From the NCBI RefSeq assembly GCF_001570865.1, contig NZ_BCSM01000003.1, forward strand, positions 124,001 to 188,000: DNA of 64,000 bases. The letters run 5' to 3'. Every line of letters starts with the position of its first letter. Within the stretch, counting starts at the first letter, position 1. This DNA comes from Rothia kristinae NBRC 15354 (lineage in GTDB: Bacteria > Actinomycetota > Actinomycetes > Actinomycetales > Micrococcaceae). Shown piece by piece: positions 15,477 to 26,532 of this stretch. The translations under genes and the position numbers were made by a program. Under the pieces are notes generated by a model. The model saw only the letters and a program-made list of their open reading frames with translations, searched no databases and had not been told where the DNA came from.

Positions 15477-16903
15477 GCGGATTCCACCTCTCGTCCCGCC
15501 AGGTACGCGGCCAGGGCCTCGCGGTGATCCCGCGGGCGGAAGCCGGTCTGCTCGAGCTTCGTCAGATCCAGCAGGGAGTTGGCCGGGCGCGGGGCGGCGT
15601 CGGGCTTGTCCGCGAAGTACTCGGCGGTGGTGGTCGCCGAGACCCGGGCCGGGTCGTGGCCGGTGAGCTCGTAGACGGACGCCGCCAGCTCGGCCCACGT
15701 GGTGTCCGGCCCCTCGTTGCTCAGGTGGTAGATCCCCGGGGCGGCATTCTGCTCCAGCAGGTGCAGGATCCCCGCGGCCAGGTCCTCGGTGAAGGTGGGT
15801 CGCCCGTGCTGGTCCCCCACCACCGCGGGGTCCACGCCGCGCTCGGCGAGGGAGGCCATGGTGCGCACGAAGTTCCTCCCCTCCCCGATCACCCACGAGG
15901 TCCGCACGATGTGGTGCTGCGGCACCGCGGCCACCGCGGCCTCCCCCGCGGCCTTGGACTGCCCGTAGACCCCCAGCGGGGCGACGGCGTCATCCGGGGT
16001 GTAGGCCTGCCCGACGGGGCGGGCCCCGTCGAAGACGTAGTCGGTGGACACGTGCATCAGCGGCAGTCCGTGCTCGACGGCCACCGCGGCCAGGGCGGCC
16101 ACCCCGGTGGCGTTGGCCGCCCAGGCCTCCCGGCGCCCCTCGGGGGTTTGGGCCGCGTCCACCGCGGTGTGCGCGGCGGCGTTGACGATGGCGCGGTAGG
16201 AGCGCCAGCGGAAGGAGGTGCGCCAGGACTCCGGGCGCGCCAGGTCCAGCTCCTCGCGGCCGACGGCCCGGTGCGGGATGCCGCGCTCGCGGCACTGGCG
16301 CACCAGCTCCCGGCCCAGCTGCCCGGTGGCCCCGGTGATCAGCAGCGGGGCGGGGGCCACGGGCTCCACCTCGGCCAGCCGGGGGTGGTTCCGATCCTTC
16401 TCGGACAGCTCCGCCTCGGCCAGGGGAACGGGCCACTCGATGCCGGCGGTCCCATCGGCGAGGTTGAGGAAGGCGTACTCCCCCTGGGCGTCGGCGGACC
16501 AGTGGTCATTGACCAGGTAGGCGTACGCCGTGTCATCGACGAGGGTCTGGAAGGCGTTGCCCACCCCGCGTGGCACGAACACCGCGCGGGCTGGATCCAG
16601 GCGGGTGGTGAAGACCCGGCCGAAGCTCTCCCCGGCGCGCAGATCCACCCACGCCCCGAAGATCTCCCCGGTGGCCACGGAGACGTACTTGTCCCACGGC
16701 TCGGCGTGGATGCCGCGGGTCGTTCCCCGGGCGGCGTTGAAGGAGATGTTGTTCTGCACGGGCCCGAAGTCCGGCAGCCCGGCGGCGGTCATCTTCTCCC
16801 GCTGCCAGTTCTCCTTGAACCAGCCGCGGTTGTCTCCGTGCACGGGCAGGTCCACGACGAGCAGCCCGGGGATGGGGGTGGTGGTGATGCTCAGCTCGGC
16901 CAT
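15473..16903 (-). CDS. rmlCD: Fused dTDP-4-dehydrorhamnose 3,5-epimerase / reductase
   Basis: Cytosolic bifunctional protein of 476 residues for the last two steps of dTDP-L-rhamnose synthesis. Residues about 5-175 are the RmlC cupin (GTTRGIHAEPWDKYVSVATG, VPRGVGNAFQTL). Residues 186-476 are RmlD, with the NAD(P) motif GATGQLG at 191-197, STDYVFDG and the catalytic YGQSK. Such RmlC-RmlD fusions are, to my knowledge, common in Micrococcales. It follows rmlB with 2 bases between the stop and ATG 16903; a GTG at 16909 overlapping the rmlB stop is an alternative start. It is coupled to the broken glycosyltransferase downstream. Confidence 0.92.
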   Translation of the reverse strand: MAELSITTTPIPGLLVVDLPVHGDNRGWFKENWQREKMTAAGLPDFGPVQNNISFNAARGTTRGIHAEPWDKYVSVATGEIFGAWVDLRAGESFGRVFTTRLDPARAVFVPRGVGNAFQTLVDDTAYAYLVNDHWSADAQGEYAFLNLADGTAGIEWPVPLAEAELSEKDRNHPRLAEVEPVAPAPLLITGATGQLGRELVRQCRERGIPHRAVGREELDLARPESWRTSFRWRSYRAIVNAAAHTAVDAAQTPEGRREAWAANATGVAALAAVAVEHGLPLMHVSTDYVFDGARPVGQAYTPDDAVAPLGVYGQSKAAGEAAVAAVPQHHIVRTSWVIGEGRNFVRTMASLAERGVDPAVVGDQHGRPTFTEDLAAGILHLLEQNAAPGIYHLSNEGPDTTWAELAASVYELTGHDPARVSATTTAEYFADKPDAAPRPANSLLDLTKLEQTGFRPRDHREALAAYLAGREVESA

Positions 16904-16905
16904 GC

Positions 16906-19500
<2,595 letters not shown>

Positions 19501-19513
19501 TCAAGGGGACCCC

Positions 19514-20974
19514 ATGACTTTGCTCGACTTCCTGCGCCTGACCAGGGCGAACCTGAAATACCTCATCATCTTCACCGTAGCCGGGGCGCTGCTGGGCCTC
19601 GGCGTCGCCGCCCTGCAGCCCAAGGTCTACTCTGCCACCTCCAGCGGATACGTCACCGCCGGCGGCGGCTCCGCCGTCGGGGACATCCTCTCCGGGGACT
19701 CCGCGGCGCAGGCGAAGGCCTCCGCATACCTGCCGCTGGTCACCAGCGGCCCGGTCGCGAAGAAGATCGCCGAGAACAACTCCGTGGGCATCGACGAGTC
19801 CGCGATCCCCTCGCACCTGAGCGCCTCCGTCGAGCCGAACTCCACCCTCATCAAGGTCACCGCCACCGCCTCCTCCCCGCAGGACGCGGCCACGCTGGCC
19901 AACAACGCCCTGCAGGCCACCGCGGACTACGTCTCGGACCTGGAGGGCCGGGAGTCCGCGGTGAAGGTCACCCCGCTGGATGATGCCCAGGCCCCGGACG
20001 GACCCGTCTCCCCCAGCTACCGCAACTACCTGCTGATCGGCGCCGCCGTGGGCCTGGTCCTGGCCTACCTGATCGCCTTCCTGCGCAAGTTCGCCGACGT
20101 GCGGGTGCGCACCACCGATGACCTGGAGAACGCCACCGAGGCGGGGACCCTGGGCATCCTGCCGAAGTCCTCGGCCTTGGATGAGAACACCTTCCTGAGC
20201 GACCGCGCGGATCACCAGTCGGAGGAGGCGCTGCGCCAGCTGCGCACCAACCTGCGCTTCGTCTCGGTGGATGCCCCGCCGCGCTCGATCATCGTCTCCA
20301 GCCCCAACCCGGGCGAGGGCAAGTCCACGGTCTCCGCCTCCCTGGCCCACGCCTTCGCGAAGGCCGGTCAGCCGACGATCCTCATCGACGCGGACCTGCG
20401 CCGCCCCACCCAGGCGAAGATCTTCGGCCTGGACGACGCCGTCGGGCTCTCCCAGGTGCTCTCCGGACAGGTCGGCCCGGAGGAGGCCATCCAGCGGATC
20501 GGGGACACCGAGCTGTACGTGCTGCCGGCCGGTCGCATCCCCCCGAACCCCTCGGAGCTGCTGGGCTCGTCCAAGATGCAGCGGCTGATCCAGGAGATGT
20601 CCCAGGAGTACCTGGTAATCATCGACGTCCCGCCGCTGCTGCCGGTCACGGACGGCTCTCTGCTCTCGGCCAATGTGGACGGGGCCATCCTAGTCAGCGT
20701 CTGCGGGCGCACCCGCAAGGATCAGGCGCAGGCCGCCGCGCAGGCGCTGGGCCGGGTCAACGGGCACCTGCTGGGCACCGTGATGAATATGACCCCGGAG
20801 AAGGGTCTGGGCTCGCACTACTACGGCTTCGGCTACGGCGGCTACCGCAGCGGCTACCAGGCCTACTACGGCCAGGACGGCGAGGGATCCGGCTCCGGGT
20901 CCTCCCCCGCCGCCGGCGGCAAGCACGGGGCGAAGGGACGCGGGCGCCGGGCCCGCACCTCTCACAGCAGCTGA
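19514..20974 (+). CDS. Polysaccharide co-polymerase with tyrosine autokinase domain (Wzc-like)
   Basis: Protein of 486 residues that controls chain length and export of a surface polysaccharide. Residues about 1-195 are a Wzz domain with helices at 17-34 and 173-190. The BY-kinase follows, with Walker A SPNPGEGKS at 263-271, Walker A' ILIDADLRRP at 289-298 and Walker B VIIDVPPLLPVTD. The C-terminus has seven tyrosines in a Gly/Tyr stretch (HYYGFGYGGYRSGYQAYYG), the usual autophosphorylation cluster, then a Gly/Ser/basic tail. The AAGGGGA site sets the start. No matching phosphatase gene is adjacent; a low-molecular-weight phosphatase occurs at 54849. Confidence 0.92.
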   Translation: MTLLDFLRLTRANLKYLIIFTVAGALLGLGVAALQPKVYSATSSGYVTAGGGSAVGDILSGDSAAQAKASAYLPLVTSGPVAKKIAENNSVGIDESAIPSHLSASVEPNSTLIKVTATASSPQDAATLANNALQATADYVSDLEGRESAVKVTPLDDAQAPDGPVSPSYRNYLLIGAAVGLVLAYLIAFLRKFADVRVRTTDDLENATEAGTLGILPKSSALDENTFLSDRADHQSEEALRQLRTNLRFVSVDAPPRSIIVSSPNPGEGKSTVSASLAHAFAKAGQPTILIDADLRRPTQAKIFGLDDAVGLSQVLSGQVGPEEAIQRIGDTELYVLPAGRIPPNPSELLGSSKMQRLIQEMSQEYLVIIDVPPLLPVTDGSLLSANVDGAILVSVCGRTRKDQAQAAAQALGRVNGHLLGTVMNMTPEKGLGSHYYGFGYGGYRSGYQAYYGQDGEGSGSGSSPAAGGKHGAKGRGRRARTSHSS

Positions 20975-20980
20975 TCCTTC

Positions 20981-21019
20981 GAGGCGGCCCCTCCCCTTCC
21001 CCGGGGTCGGGGCCGCCTC
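20981..21019 (+). terminator. Terminator after the Wzc-like gene
   Basis: GAGGCGGCCCC (20981-20991) pairs perfectly with GGGGCCGCCTC (21009-21019) around a C-rich loop of 17 bases, 7 bases after the stop. Confidence 0.7.
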
Positions 21020-21073
21020 GCGGCATCGGGGCACTTCGACGCAGCGGCGGAGCCACCGGGAAGGAGGCAGGGG

Positions 21074-21967
21074 ATGCACGGACTGGAACTGGGCGATCGC
21101 ATCCGCCTGGCCCACGCCGCCCTGCAGGCCACCGCCGACGGCGTCGGCGCCGATGTGCTGCACATCAAGGGCTACGCGAGCATGCCGGGGCTGTACCGGG
21201 TGGATCGGGTCAGCACGGACGCGGACGTGCTGGTGCGCCCGGAGCACCTGCAGCGCTTCCTCGGTGCGCTGCGCGAGCAGGGCTGGGAGGTGGTGGCCCA
21301 CTTCGACTCCGGCTCGGCCTTCCAGCACGCCATGACCCTGCGCCATCCCTGGTGGGGCCCGGCCGACATCCACCGGCACTTCCCCGGGATCCTGCGGGAC
21401 CCCTCCGCGGCCTTCGAGCTGCTGTGGTCCAGCCACGAGCGGATCCCCATCGCCCACCTGCCCTGCGCGGTGCCGCAGGTGCTGGACCAGATCCTGGTGC
21501 TGCTGATCCACGCCGGGCGCGACGGCGTGCGCGGGCGCCACGACGTGCACCACCTGATGCGCATCCTCAGCGCCGAGGACGTCGCGATCCTGCGCTCGCG
21601 CGCGCAGGTGCTTCAGTGCACGCTGGCCCTGGCCACCGCCCTGGGCGAGCTGGAGAGCTTCCGCGGGCACCGGGACTATCTCCTGTGGAAGGTGATCTCC
21701 CAGGGCGGGTCCCGCCTGCAGGAGTGGGAGGCCAGGTTCCGGGCGGCCCGCTCCCTCGGGGATCGGCTGCGCCTGCTGCGCTCCATGGTGCACGTGAACC
21801 GGGATCACCTGGCCATGCGCCTGGGCCACGACCCCTCGGAGCAGGAGCTGCGCGCCGAGGCCGCCCGGCGTCGACGGCGGGCCCTCCGGGAGCTCGGGGC
21901 CGCCGCCGCGCGCCGGGTGCGCGGGGTGTCTGCTGTCGCCCGGGGATGGATCGGGAGGCGCCGGTGA
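21074..21967 (+). CDS. Nucleotidyltransferase-fold protein (NTP_transf_5-like)
   Basis: Protein of 297 residues. The start region, IKGYASMPGLYR at about 31-42 followed by STDADVLV at 47-54, matches the large family often annotated 'nucleotidyltransferase family protein', in which a conserved Lys and two Asp line the active site. The C-terminal 40 residues are very Arg/Ala-rich. Biochemical activity is unknown; in exopolysaccharide and peptide-modification loci such genes sit beside PqqD-like genes, as here. The ATG has an AAGGAGG site, and the stop overlaps the next GTG. A terminator lies between it and the upstream kinase gene. Confidence 0.7.
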   Translation: MHGLELGDRIRLAHAALQATADGVGADVLHIKGYASMPGLYRVDRVSTDADVLVRPEHLQRFLGALREQGWEVVAHFDSGSAFQHAMTLRHPWWGPADIHRHFPGILRDPSAAFELLWSSHERIPIAHLPCAVPQVLDQILVLLIHAGRDGVRGRHDVHHLMRILSAEDVAILRSRAQVLQCTLALATALGELESFRGHRDYLLWKVISQGGSRLQEWEARFRAARSLGDRLRLLRSMVHVNRDHLAMRLGHDPSEQELRAEAARRRRRALRELGAAAARRVRGVSAVARGWIGRRR

Positions 21968-22296
21968 GCACCGAGCACGCATCAGAGGAAGTGCCCCTGC
22001 CGCCCTTCCGGATCAGTCCCCGAACCGCCTGGGTGGACAGCCGGGCGACGGCCCAGCTGTGCTACGTCGCCCGGCCGCCGGAGATCGGTCCGCAGACCCT
22101 CACCGGGCCGGGCCGGGCGCTGTGGCTGTCCTGGGCGGACGGGGAGCCCTTCGACGCCGGGGTGCACCGCCTGGCCCGCGAATACGGCGCCCCGGTCCAG
22201 ACGGTGGCCGCCGACGCCGAGGCGCTGGCCCGCCAGCTGCTGGACCTGGGTCTGCTCGAACCGCTCGAGGAACCCGAGGAGCCGGGCCGGGGCTGA
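21964..22296 (+). CDS. PqqD-like small protein
   Basis: Protein of 110 residues, starting at the GTG that overlaps the previous stop (GTGA). The order of elements fits the PqqD winged-helix fold that recognises leader peptides in several peptide-modification systems: an N-terminal strand pair, a LTGPGRALWLSWADGEPFDAGVHRLAREYG helix region, and a final LARQLLDLGLLEPL helix. No radical-SAM enzyme or precursor peptide is next to it. The C-terminal tail is acidic. Function with the upstream nucleotidyltransferase-like protein is unknown; I rate the family call as moderate. Confidence 0.55.
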   Translation: MSTEHASEEVPLPPFRISPRTAWVDSRATAQLCYVARPPEIGPQTLTGPGRALWLSWADGEPFDAGVHRLAREYGAPVQTVAADAEALARQLLDLGLLEPLEEPEEPGRG

Positions 22297-22347
22297 CCCC
22301 GCCCGGCACGTCCGGAGACCCCGGGCCGGGCCCGGGCCGGGCGGTCC

Positions 22348-23556
22348 TCAGCCGCAGAGCAGGCCCCGGCGTCGCAGCTGCTCTCGCAGCTGGTCCTCGA
22401 AGCGCTCGATCCCGAAGGCGCGGGCGTGCTCCCGGATCCGCTCGGCGTCGTAGTCCCGCGGGTCCAGGGCCTGCACGGCCTCCCGGATGGCCGGGGCGGT
22501 GGGCTCGTCGATGAACGCGCCGGTCACCCCCTCGCGCAGGGTGTCCAGGAATCCTCCGGCCCGCAGGGCGATCACGGGCTTGCCGTAGGCCCCGGCTTCC
22601 AGCGGGGTGATCCCGAAGTCCTCGTAGGAGACCGCGAGCACCGCGCGAGCCCGGGAGTAGGCCCAGCGCATCTGGGCGTCGGTGAGCCCGCGGGCCACCC
22701 GCACGTTGGGCGGCGCCTGGGTGCGCAGGGGCTGGTACAGCGGCCCCGCTCCGATGACCAGGAGGTTGTGCTCCGGCAGGTCCCGGAAGGCCTCCACGGC
22801 GTGCTGCACGTTCTTGTACGGCAGCAGGCGGGAGACGATGACGAAGAACTCCCCGGTCCCGCCGTCGGCACGCGCGGTCCCGTCCCACGGGACCTCGTCG
22901 ATGGGCTCGACGGGGGCCTGCACGTCCACGCATTGCGGCGGGAAGAGCACCGGAGCTTCGAATCCGTAGACCCGGCGGATGCGATCGCGGACCACGCTGG
23001 AGTTGGCGAGGTAGTCGCCCTCGTGGCGGTGTGCGGCCTTCTGGTCCCAGCGGCGCAGGAAGGGCAGCATCGCGGCGAGCACCCAGGACATGGGACCCTT
23101 CCCCGCGCGGTCCCCGAGGTACTGGTCGCTGAGGTAGATCCACCGAGCGGGGCTGTGGCAGTAGACCAGGCGGTCCCCGTCGAAGCGGAACCCGTGGGCC
23201 CATCCGGTCGTGGAGACGATGCTCAGCCGGGCGGGGACCCGCAGCAGCGAGGAGGCCAGCGACAGCAGGGGCAGGGCCATGCGGTGGTGCCGGCGCAGGA
23301 AGCCGATCCGATTCAGCGGGGAGGTGATGATGCGGGCGTCCCGGAACTCGGGGAAGGTCCCCTCCGGGTCGTACAGCGTGGTGAAGATGGGGGCGTCGGG
23401 GAAGATCCGGTGCAGGGCCAGCACCACCCGCTCCGCTCCTCCGCGCTGGGTGAGGTAGTCGTGGGCGATCGCGATCTCGTGGCGGGGAGTGCGGTGAGGG
23501 GATGCGGGGCGGGGGCGGATCAGACGGCGGAGGGCGTTCGTGGGGGAGGCGAACAT
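22348..23556 (-). CDS. Family 4 glycosyltransferase (WbaZ/mannosyltransferase-like)
   Basis: GT-B fold transferase of 402 residues and last gene of the 13-gene operon. The N-terminal HEIAIAHDYLTQRGGAERVVLALHRIFPDAP is typical of mannosyl- or rhamnosyl-transferases of the WbaZ/MtfB type. The donor half carries FFVIVSRLLPYKNVQHAVEAF and the E-x7-E motif in SYEDFGITPLEAGAYGKPVIA. ATG 23556 lies 5 bases after the upstream stop. It is cytosolic or peripheral; the exact sugar is unknown. Confidence 0.88.
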   Translation of the reverse strand: MFASPTNALRRLIRPRPASPHRTPRHEIAIAHDYLTQRGGAERVVLALHRIFPDAPIFTTLYDPEGTFPEFRDARIITSPLNRIGFLRRHHRMALPLLSLASSLLRVPARLSIVSTTGWAHGFRFDGDRLVYCHSPARWIYLSDQYLGDRAGKGPMSWVLAAMLPFLRRWDQKAAHRHEGDYLANSSVVRDRIRRVYGFEAPVLFPPQCVDVQAPVEPIDEVPWDGTARADGGTGEFFVIVSRLLPYKNVQHAVEAFRDLPEHNLLVIGAGPLYQPLRTQAPPNVRVARGLTDAQMRWAYSRARAVLAVSYEDFGITPLEAGAYGKPVIALRAGGFLDTLREGVTGAFIDEPTAPAIREAVQALDPRDYDAERIREHARAFGIERFEDQLREQLRRRGLLCG

Positions 23557-23561
23557 GTCTC

Positions 23562-24536
23562 TCAGAAGGTTCCTCGGGCTCTGTCGGGGTGGCGCTCACC
23601 GGCGTGGGCTGCCGCTTCCACGCACAGCGCCACCAGCTTACGGCCCAGACCTTCCGGAATGCGGGGCAGAATCCGGTCTACGCCCCCGGCGATCCTCTCC
23701 AGCCGGGTTTCGGTGAGCACGGCGGCGAGTCCGCGCACGGCAGCACCCCAGAGACCCGCGGGGCGCCGCTGCGGTCCGAGGGCCTCCTGCCCGTGCTTGG
23801 CCAGGAACAGCTCCCGCGCGGCCCCCGAGTGCAGGGCACGGCGGGCGCGGGAGGCGGTGGTGGTGGCGGCGACGTGGTGCGGGGTCAGCAGCCCGGGCTC
23901 GATGCGCACGCTCGCCCCGGCCTGCACGAGCCGCCAGCCCATGTCGACGTCCTCCCAGCCGTACCGCCGGTAGTCCCGGTCGTATCCGCCGGCCAGGTCA
24001 TGCGCACGTCGGGTCACCGAGCAGTTGCCCGCCCAGTAGCGCCATTGGCGCCCGGCCGGCGTCGCCTCGGCGTCCTCCTTGAAGCGGGTGTTCATCGGGC
24101 GCCCGTACACCCGCGCATACGGGGTCTCCGGGTACCTGTTGTCGTACAGGCCGATGACCCCGGAGAGGCCGTCCGGGGCCGGATGCGCCTCGAGATGGCG
24201 CTGCACATACTCGGCTCCCGGTTCCAGGTCGTCATCGCAGCGGATGAGGATGTCCCCGCGGGCGGCGTCGAACCCCGCGTTCAGCGCGGCCGAGCGCCCC
24301 CGGTTCTCCGGGAAGACGATGCTGCGCAGCCGGGTCATGCCCTCGCGGCGGTAGGTCTCCAGCAGGCCGGCGGTGTCGTCCACGTCCCCGTCCACGACGA
24401 CGATCACCTCGAAGTCGTCGATGCTCTGCCGCTGGAGCGCATCCAGGGGGTGGTGCAGGCGGTCGCGGCCCCCGCGGGTGGGGATGATGACGGAGGCGCG
24501 CACGGCAACGTCGGCGGTGGGCTCGTGCTCGGTCAT
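23562..24536 (-). CDS. Family 2 glycosyltransferase
   Basis: GT-A transferase of 324 residues. ASVIIPTRGGRDRLHHPLDALQRQ, the VVDGDVDDT segment, the metal-binding DDDLEPGAEYV and WEDVDMGWRLVQAGA (a C-terminal acid/base and Trp motif) define it. The protein lacks a membrane helix. ATG 24536 overlaps the upstream stop (ATGA) and has an AGGAAGGA site. Likely adds one sugar of the second repeat unit. Confidence 0.88.
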   Translation of the reverse strand: MTEHEPTADVAVRASVIIPTRGGRDRLHHPLDALQRQSIDDFEVIVVVDGDVDDTAGLLETYRREGMTRLRSIVFPENRGRSAALNAGFDAARGDILIRCDDDLEPGAEYVQRHLEAHPAPDGLSGVIGLYDNRYPETPYARVYGRPMNTRFKEDAEATPAGRQWRYWAGNCSVTRRAHDLAGGYDRDYRRYGWEDVDMGWRLVQAGASVRIEPGLLTPHHVAATTTASRARRALHSGAARELFLAKHGQEALGPQRRPAGLWGAAVRGLAAVLTETRLERIAGGVDRILPRIPEGLGRKLVALCVEAAAHAGERHPDRARGTF

Positions 24537-25621
24537 GGGCGTCCTTCCTGGGCGGGCGGAACGGGGTCCTGGCCGCGCCGGATGCGGTCCAGCACCTCGG
24601 CCACTCGTGCCCGGCCGGCTTCCGGTGAGTACAGCCGCCGCCACCTCGAGTGGGCGGCGTCGGTGATGCGCCGGACCCGGGCGGGGTCCTCGCGCAGAGT
24701 GCGCAGGGCCGAGCGCAGCACGGCGGCCAGGTCCTCGGCGTTACCCGCGCGGGCGATCCACGGGTGCTCCGGGCCGAGCAGTTCCGGGAGGGCGCCGTCA
24801 TCGGAGACGACCAGCGGCACCCCGGCGCTCATCGCCTCGGCGGCGGTCAGCCCGAAGACCTCGGAACACTCGGAGGCGACCACCAGGAGATCCACCTGCT
24901 CGAGGAACCGCTCCGGCACGACGCGGCCGCAGCGCACGACCAGCTCCGCTGGGACCCGACCGATGGCCCGTTCGACGACCGCCACCTCATCCTCGGGGAT
25001 GTGCCCGTGATCGCCGGCCAGCCAGAGCTCGAGTGATCCTCCTGCGGAAGGGTTCCCGGCGAGCTCCCGGACGGCCTGAGCCAGCGTTGCGACCCCCTTC
25101 ATGGGGGAGATCCGCCCGAGGAAGCCGACGCGCACGGGCTCGCTGGGAGGCGCAGGACGGCCGGTGATGCTGATCACCGGAGTCCAGTTGGGAAATCCGC
25201 GGGTCCCGCGGACCGCGGCCGCGCCGTAGTACGAGGGGATCAGGCTCACGGAACCGCCGATCCGCAGCGCGGCCGCGAAGATCCGATTGGCGCCGGTCGG
25301 CACCTGGTGCAGGTGGGTGATCCTGCGGCGGTGCCCGATCAGCGCGAAGGAGGGCACCAAGCCGTTGCACCAGATCCACGCGTCGCGGTGTCGGGCGGCC
25401 CACCGGGCCAGCTGCAGCATGTAGGCGGGTCGGGAGTCGGCGGCCAGGCGCACGACGTCGTATCCCTCGGCATCCGCGCGGCGGCAGACCTCGTCCGGGG
25501 TGCGCGGGGCGATCACGGAGACCTCCCAGCCCTCCTCCCTCGCGGCGCGCGCGATGGCGAAGAGCATGACCTCACCGCCGGAGATGTCCCCGTTGTTGGT
25601 GGCCAGGTAGAGACGGGTCAT
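24533..25621 (-). CDS. Family 4 glycosyltransferase
   Basis: GT-B transferase of 362 residues. The N-terminal half starts MTRLYLATNNGDISGGEVMLFAIARAA, where the GG-containing loop is typical for acceptor and phosphate binding. The donor half has VGFLGRISPMKGVATLAQAV and the E-x7-E region ASECSEVFGLTAAEAMSAGVPLV. It is coupled at both ends by ATGA overlaps. Substrates are unknown. Confidence 0.88.
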   Translation of the reverse strand: MTRLYLATNNGDISGGEVMLFAIARAAREEGWEVSVIAPRTPDEVCRRADAEGYDVVRLAADSRPAYMLQLARWAARHRDAWIWCNGLVPSFALIGHRRRITHLHQVPTGANRIFAAALRIGGSVSLIPSYYGAAAVRGTRGFPNWTPVISITGRPAPPSEPVRVGFLGRISPMKGVATLAQAVRELAGNPSAGGSLELWLAGDHGHIPEDEVAVVERAIGRVPAELVVRCGRVVPERFLEQVDLLVVASECSEVFGLTAAEAMSAGVPLVVSDDGALPELLGPEHPWIARAGNAEDLAAVLRSALRTLREDPARVRRITDAAHSRWRRLYSPEAGRARVAEVLDRIRRGQDPVPPAQEGRP

Positions 25622-26532
25622 GACCCGGTTCCGCTCCGAGCGCCGAGGCGGCGCTTCAGCAGCCCGCCGAGAGGGCCGTAGACGATGCAGCCGTAGACGC
25701 GGCCCCATGCGGCCACGACCCGGCCCGCGTCGGTTCGGTCCACACTGCGGGTCCGCAGGGCGGCGCCGAGCACCCCGACGGAGACCCCCACGGCGTCCTT
25801 CAGGGTTCCGCCGACCGTGTAGCGCCGCGCGTCATAGGCCGGAAAACGACGGGCCATGAGCACGCGGCCCTGACCGAGTCGGAACCGCTTGCGGATGCTC
25901 GCGGAGTTTCCCGATACCGTGAAGTCCACGGCGGCGTCCGGAACGCTCAGGAGGGGGAATCCCGCTTCCTGGACCCGCCAGGAGAAGACCACATCCTCGA
26001 AGCCATAGGTGGGAAGCGTCTGGTCGAAGCCCCCGACAGCATCGCAGGCCGCGCGGGTCACGGCCATGCATGCCCCTCCGACGTGCGAAAGGTACGGTGT
26101 CTGCACCACACCGAGGGCGCTCGCACCGGTCTCGGAGTCCCCCGGATGATGCGGATGCACGCTCCCCCCGGCGAGGGCCTCCCGGTCCCGCAGCGCGTCC
26201 CCGAACGCCTGGATCCAGCCATCCCGGATGGCGTCATCCGCATCGCAGAAGGCCAGCACGCGACCGCGAGCGCGGCGGATCCCCGCATTGCGCGCGGCCG
26301 GAATGCCGGGGACCGACCCGCCGTCCACGATCTGCACGGGGAACCTCTCGGCGTCGTGCTCTTCTGCGGCCCAGTGCCGGATGAGCTCGGCTGTCCCGTC
26401 GGTGGAGCCGTTGTCCACGATGACGAGCTCGAAGGGGTGCGTGCTGCGCTGGGCCTCCACGGCGGCCAGCTGACGGCCGAGCGTGTCCGCCCCGTTGCGG
26501 ACGCAGATGATCACCGACACCAGGGGCGTCAT
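25618..26532 (-). CDS. Family 2 glycosyltransferase
   Basis: GT-A transferase of 304 residues. LVSVIICVRNGADTLGRQLAAVEAQ, VDNGSTDGT, ARNAGIRRARGRVLAFCDADD (with the DAD metal-binding triad) and GFEDVVFSWRVQEAGF are all present. It resembles the N-terminal domain of the two-domain enzyme at 34029, which may reflect related donor sugars. It is translationally coupled to the Wzy-like gene upstream (ATGA). No membrane segment apart from a mildly hydrophobic C-terminal region. Confidence 0.88.
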   Translation of the reverse strand: MTPLVSVIICVRNGADTLGRQLAAVEAQRSTHPFELVIVDNGSTDGTAELIRHWAAEEHDAERFPVQIVDGGSVPGIPAARNAGIRRARGRVLAFCDADDAIRDGWIQAFGDALRDREALAGGSVHPHHPGDSETGASALGVVQTPYLSHVGGACMAVTRAACDAVGGFDQTLPTYGFEDVVFSWRVQEAGFPLLSVPDAAVDFTVSGNSASIRKRFRLGQGRVLMARRFPAYDARRYTVGGTLKDAVGVSVGVLGAALRTRSVDRTDAGRVVAAWGRVYGCIVYGPLGGLLKRRLGARSGTGS

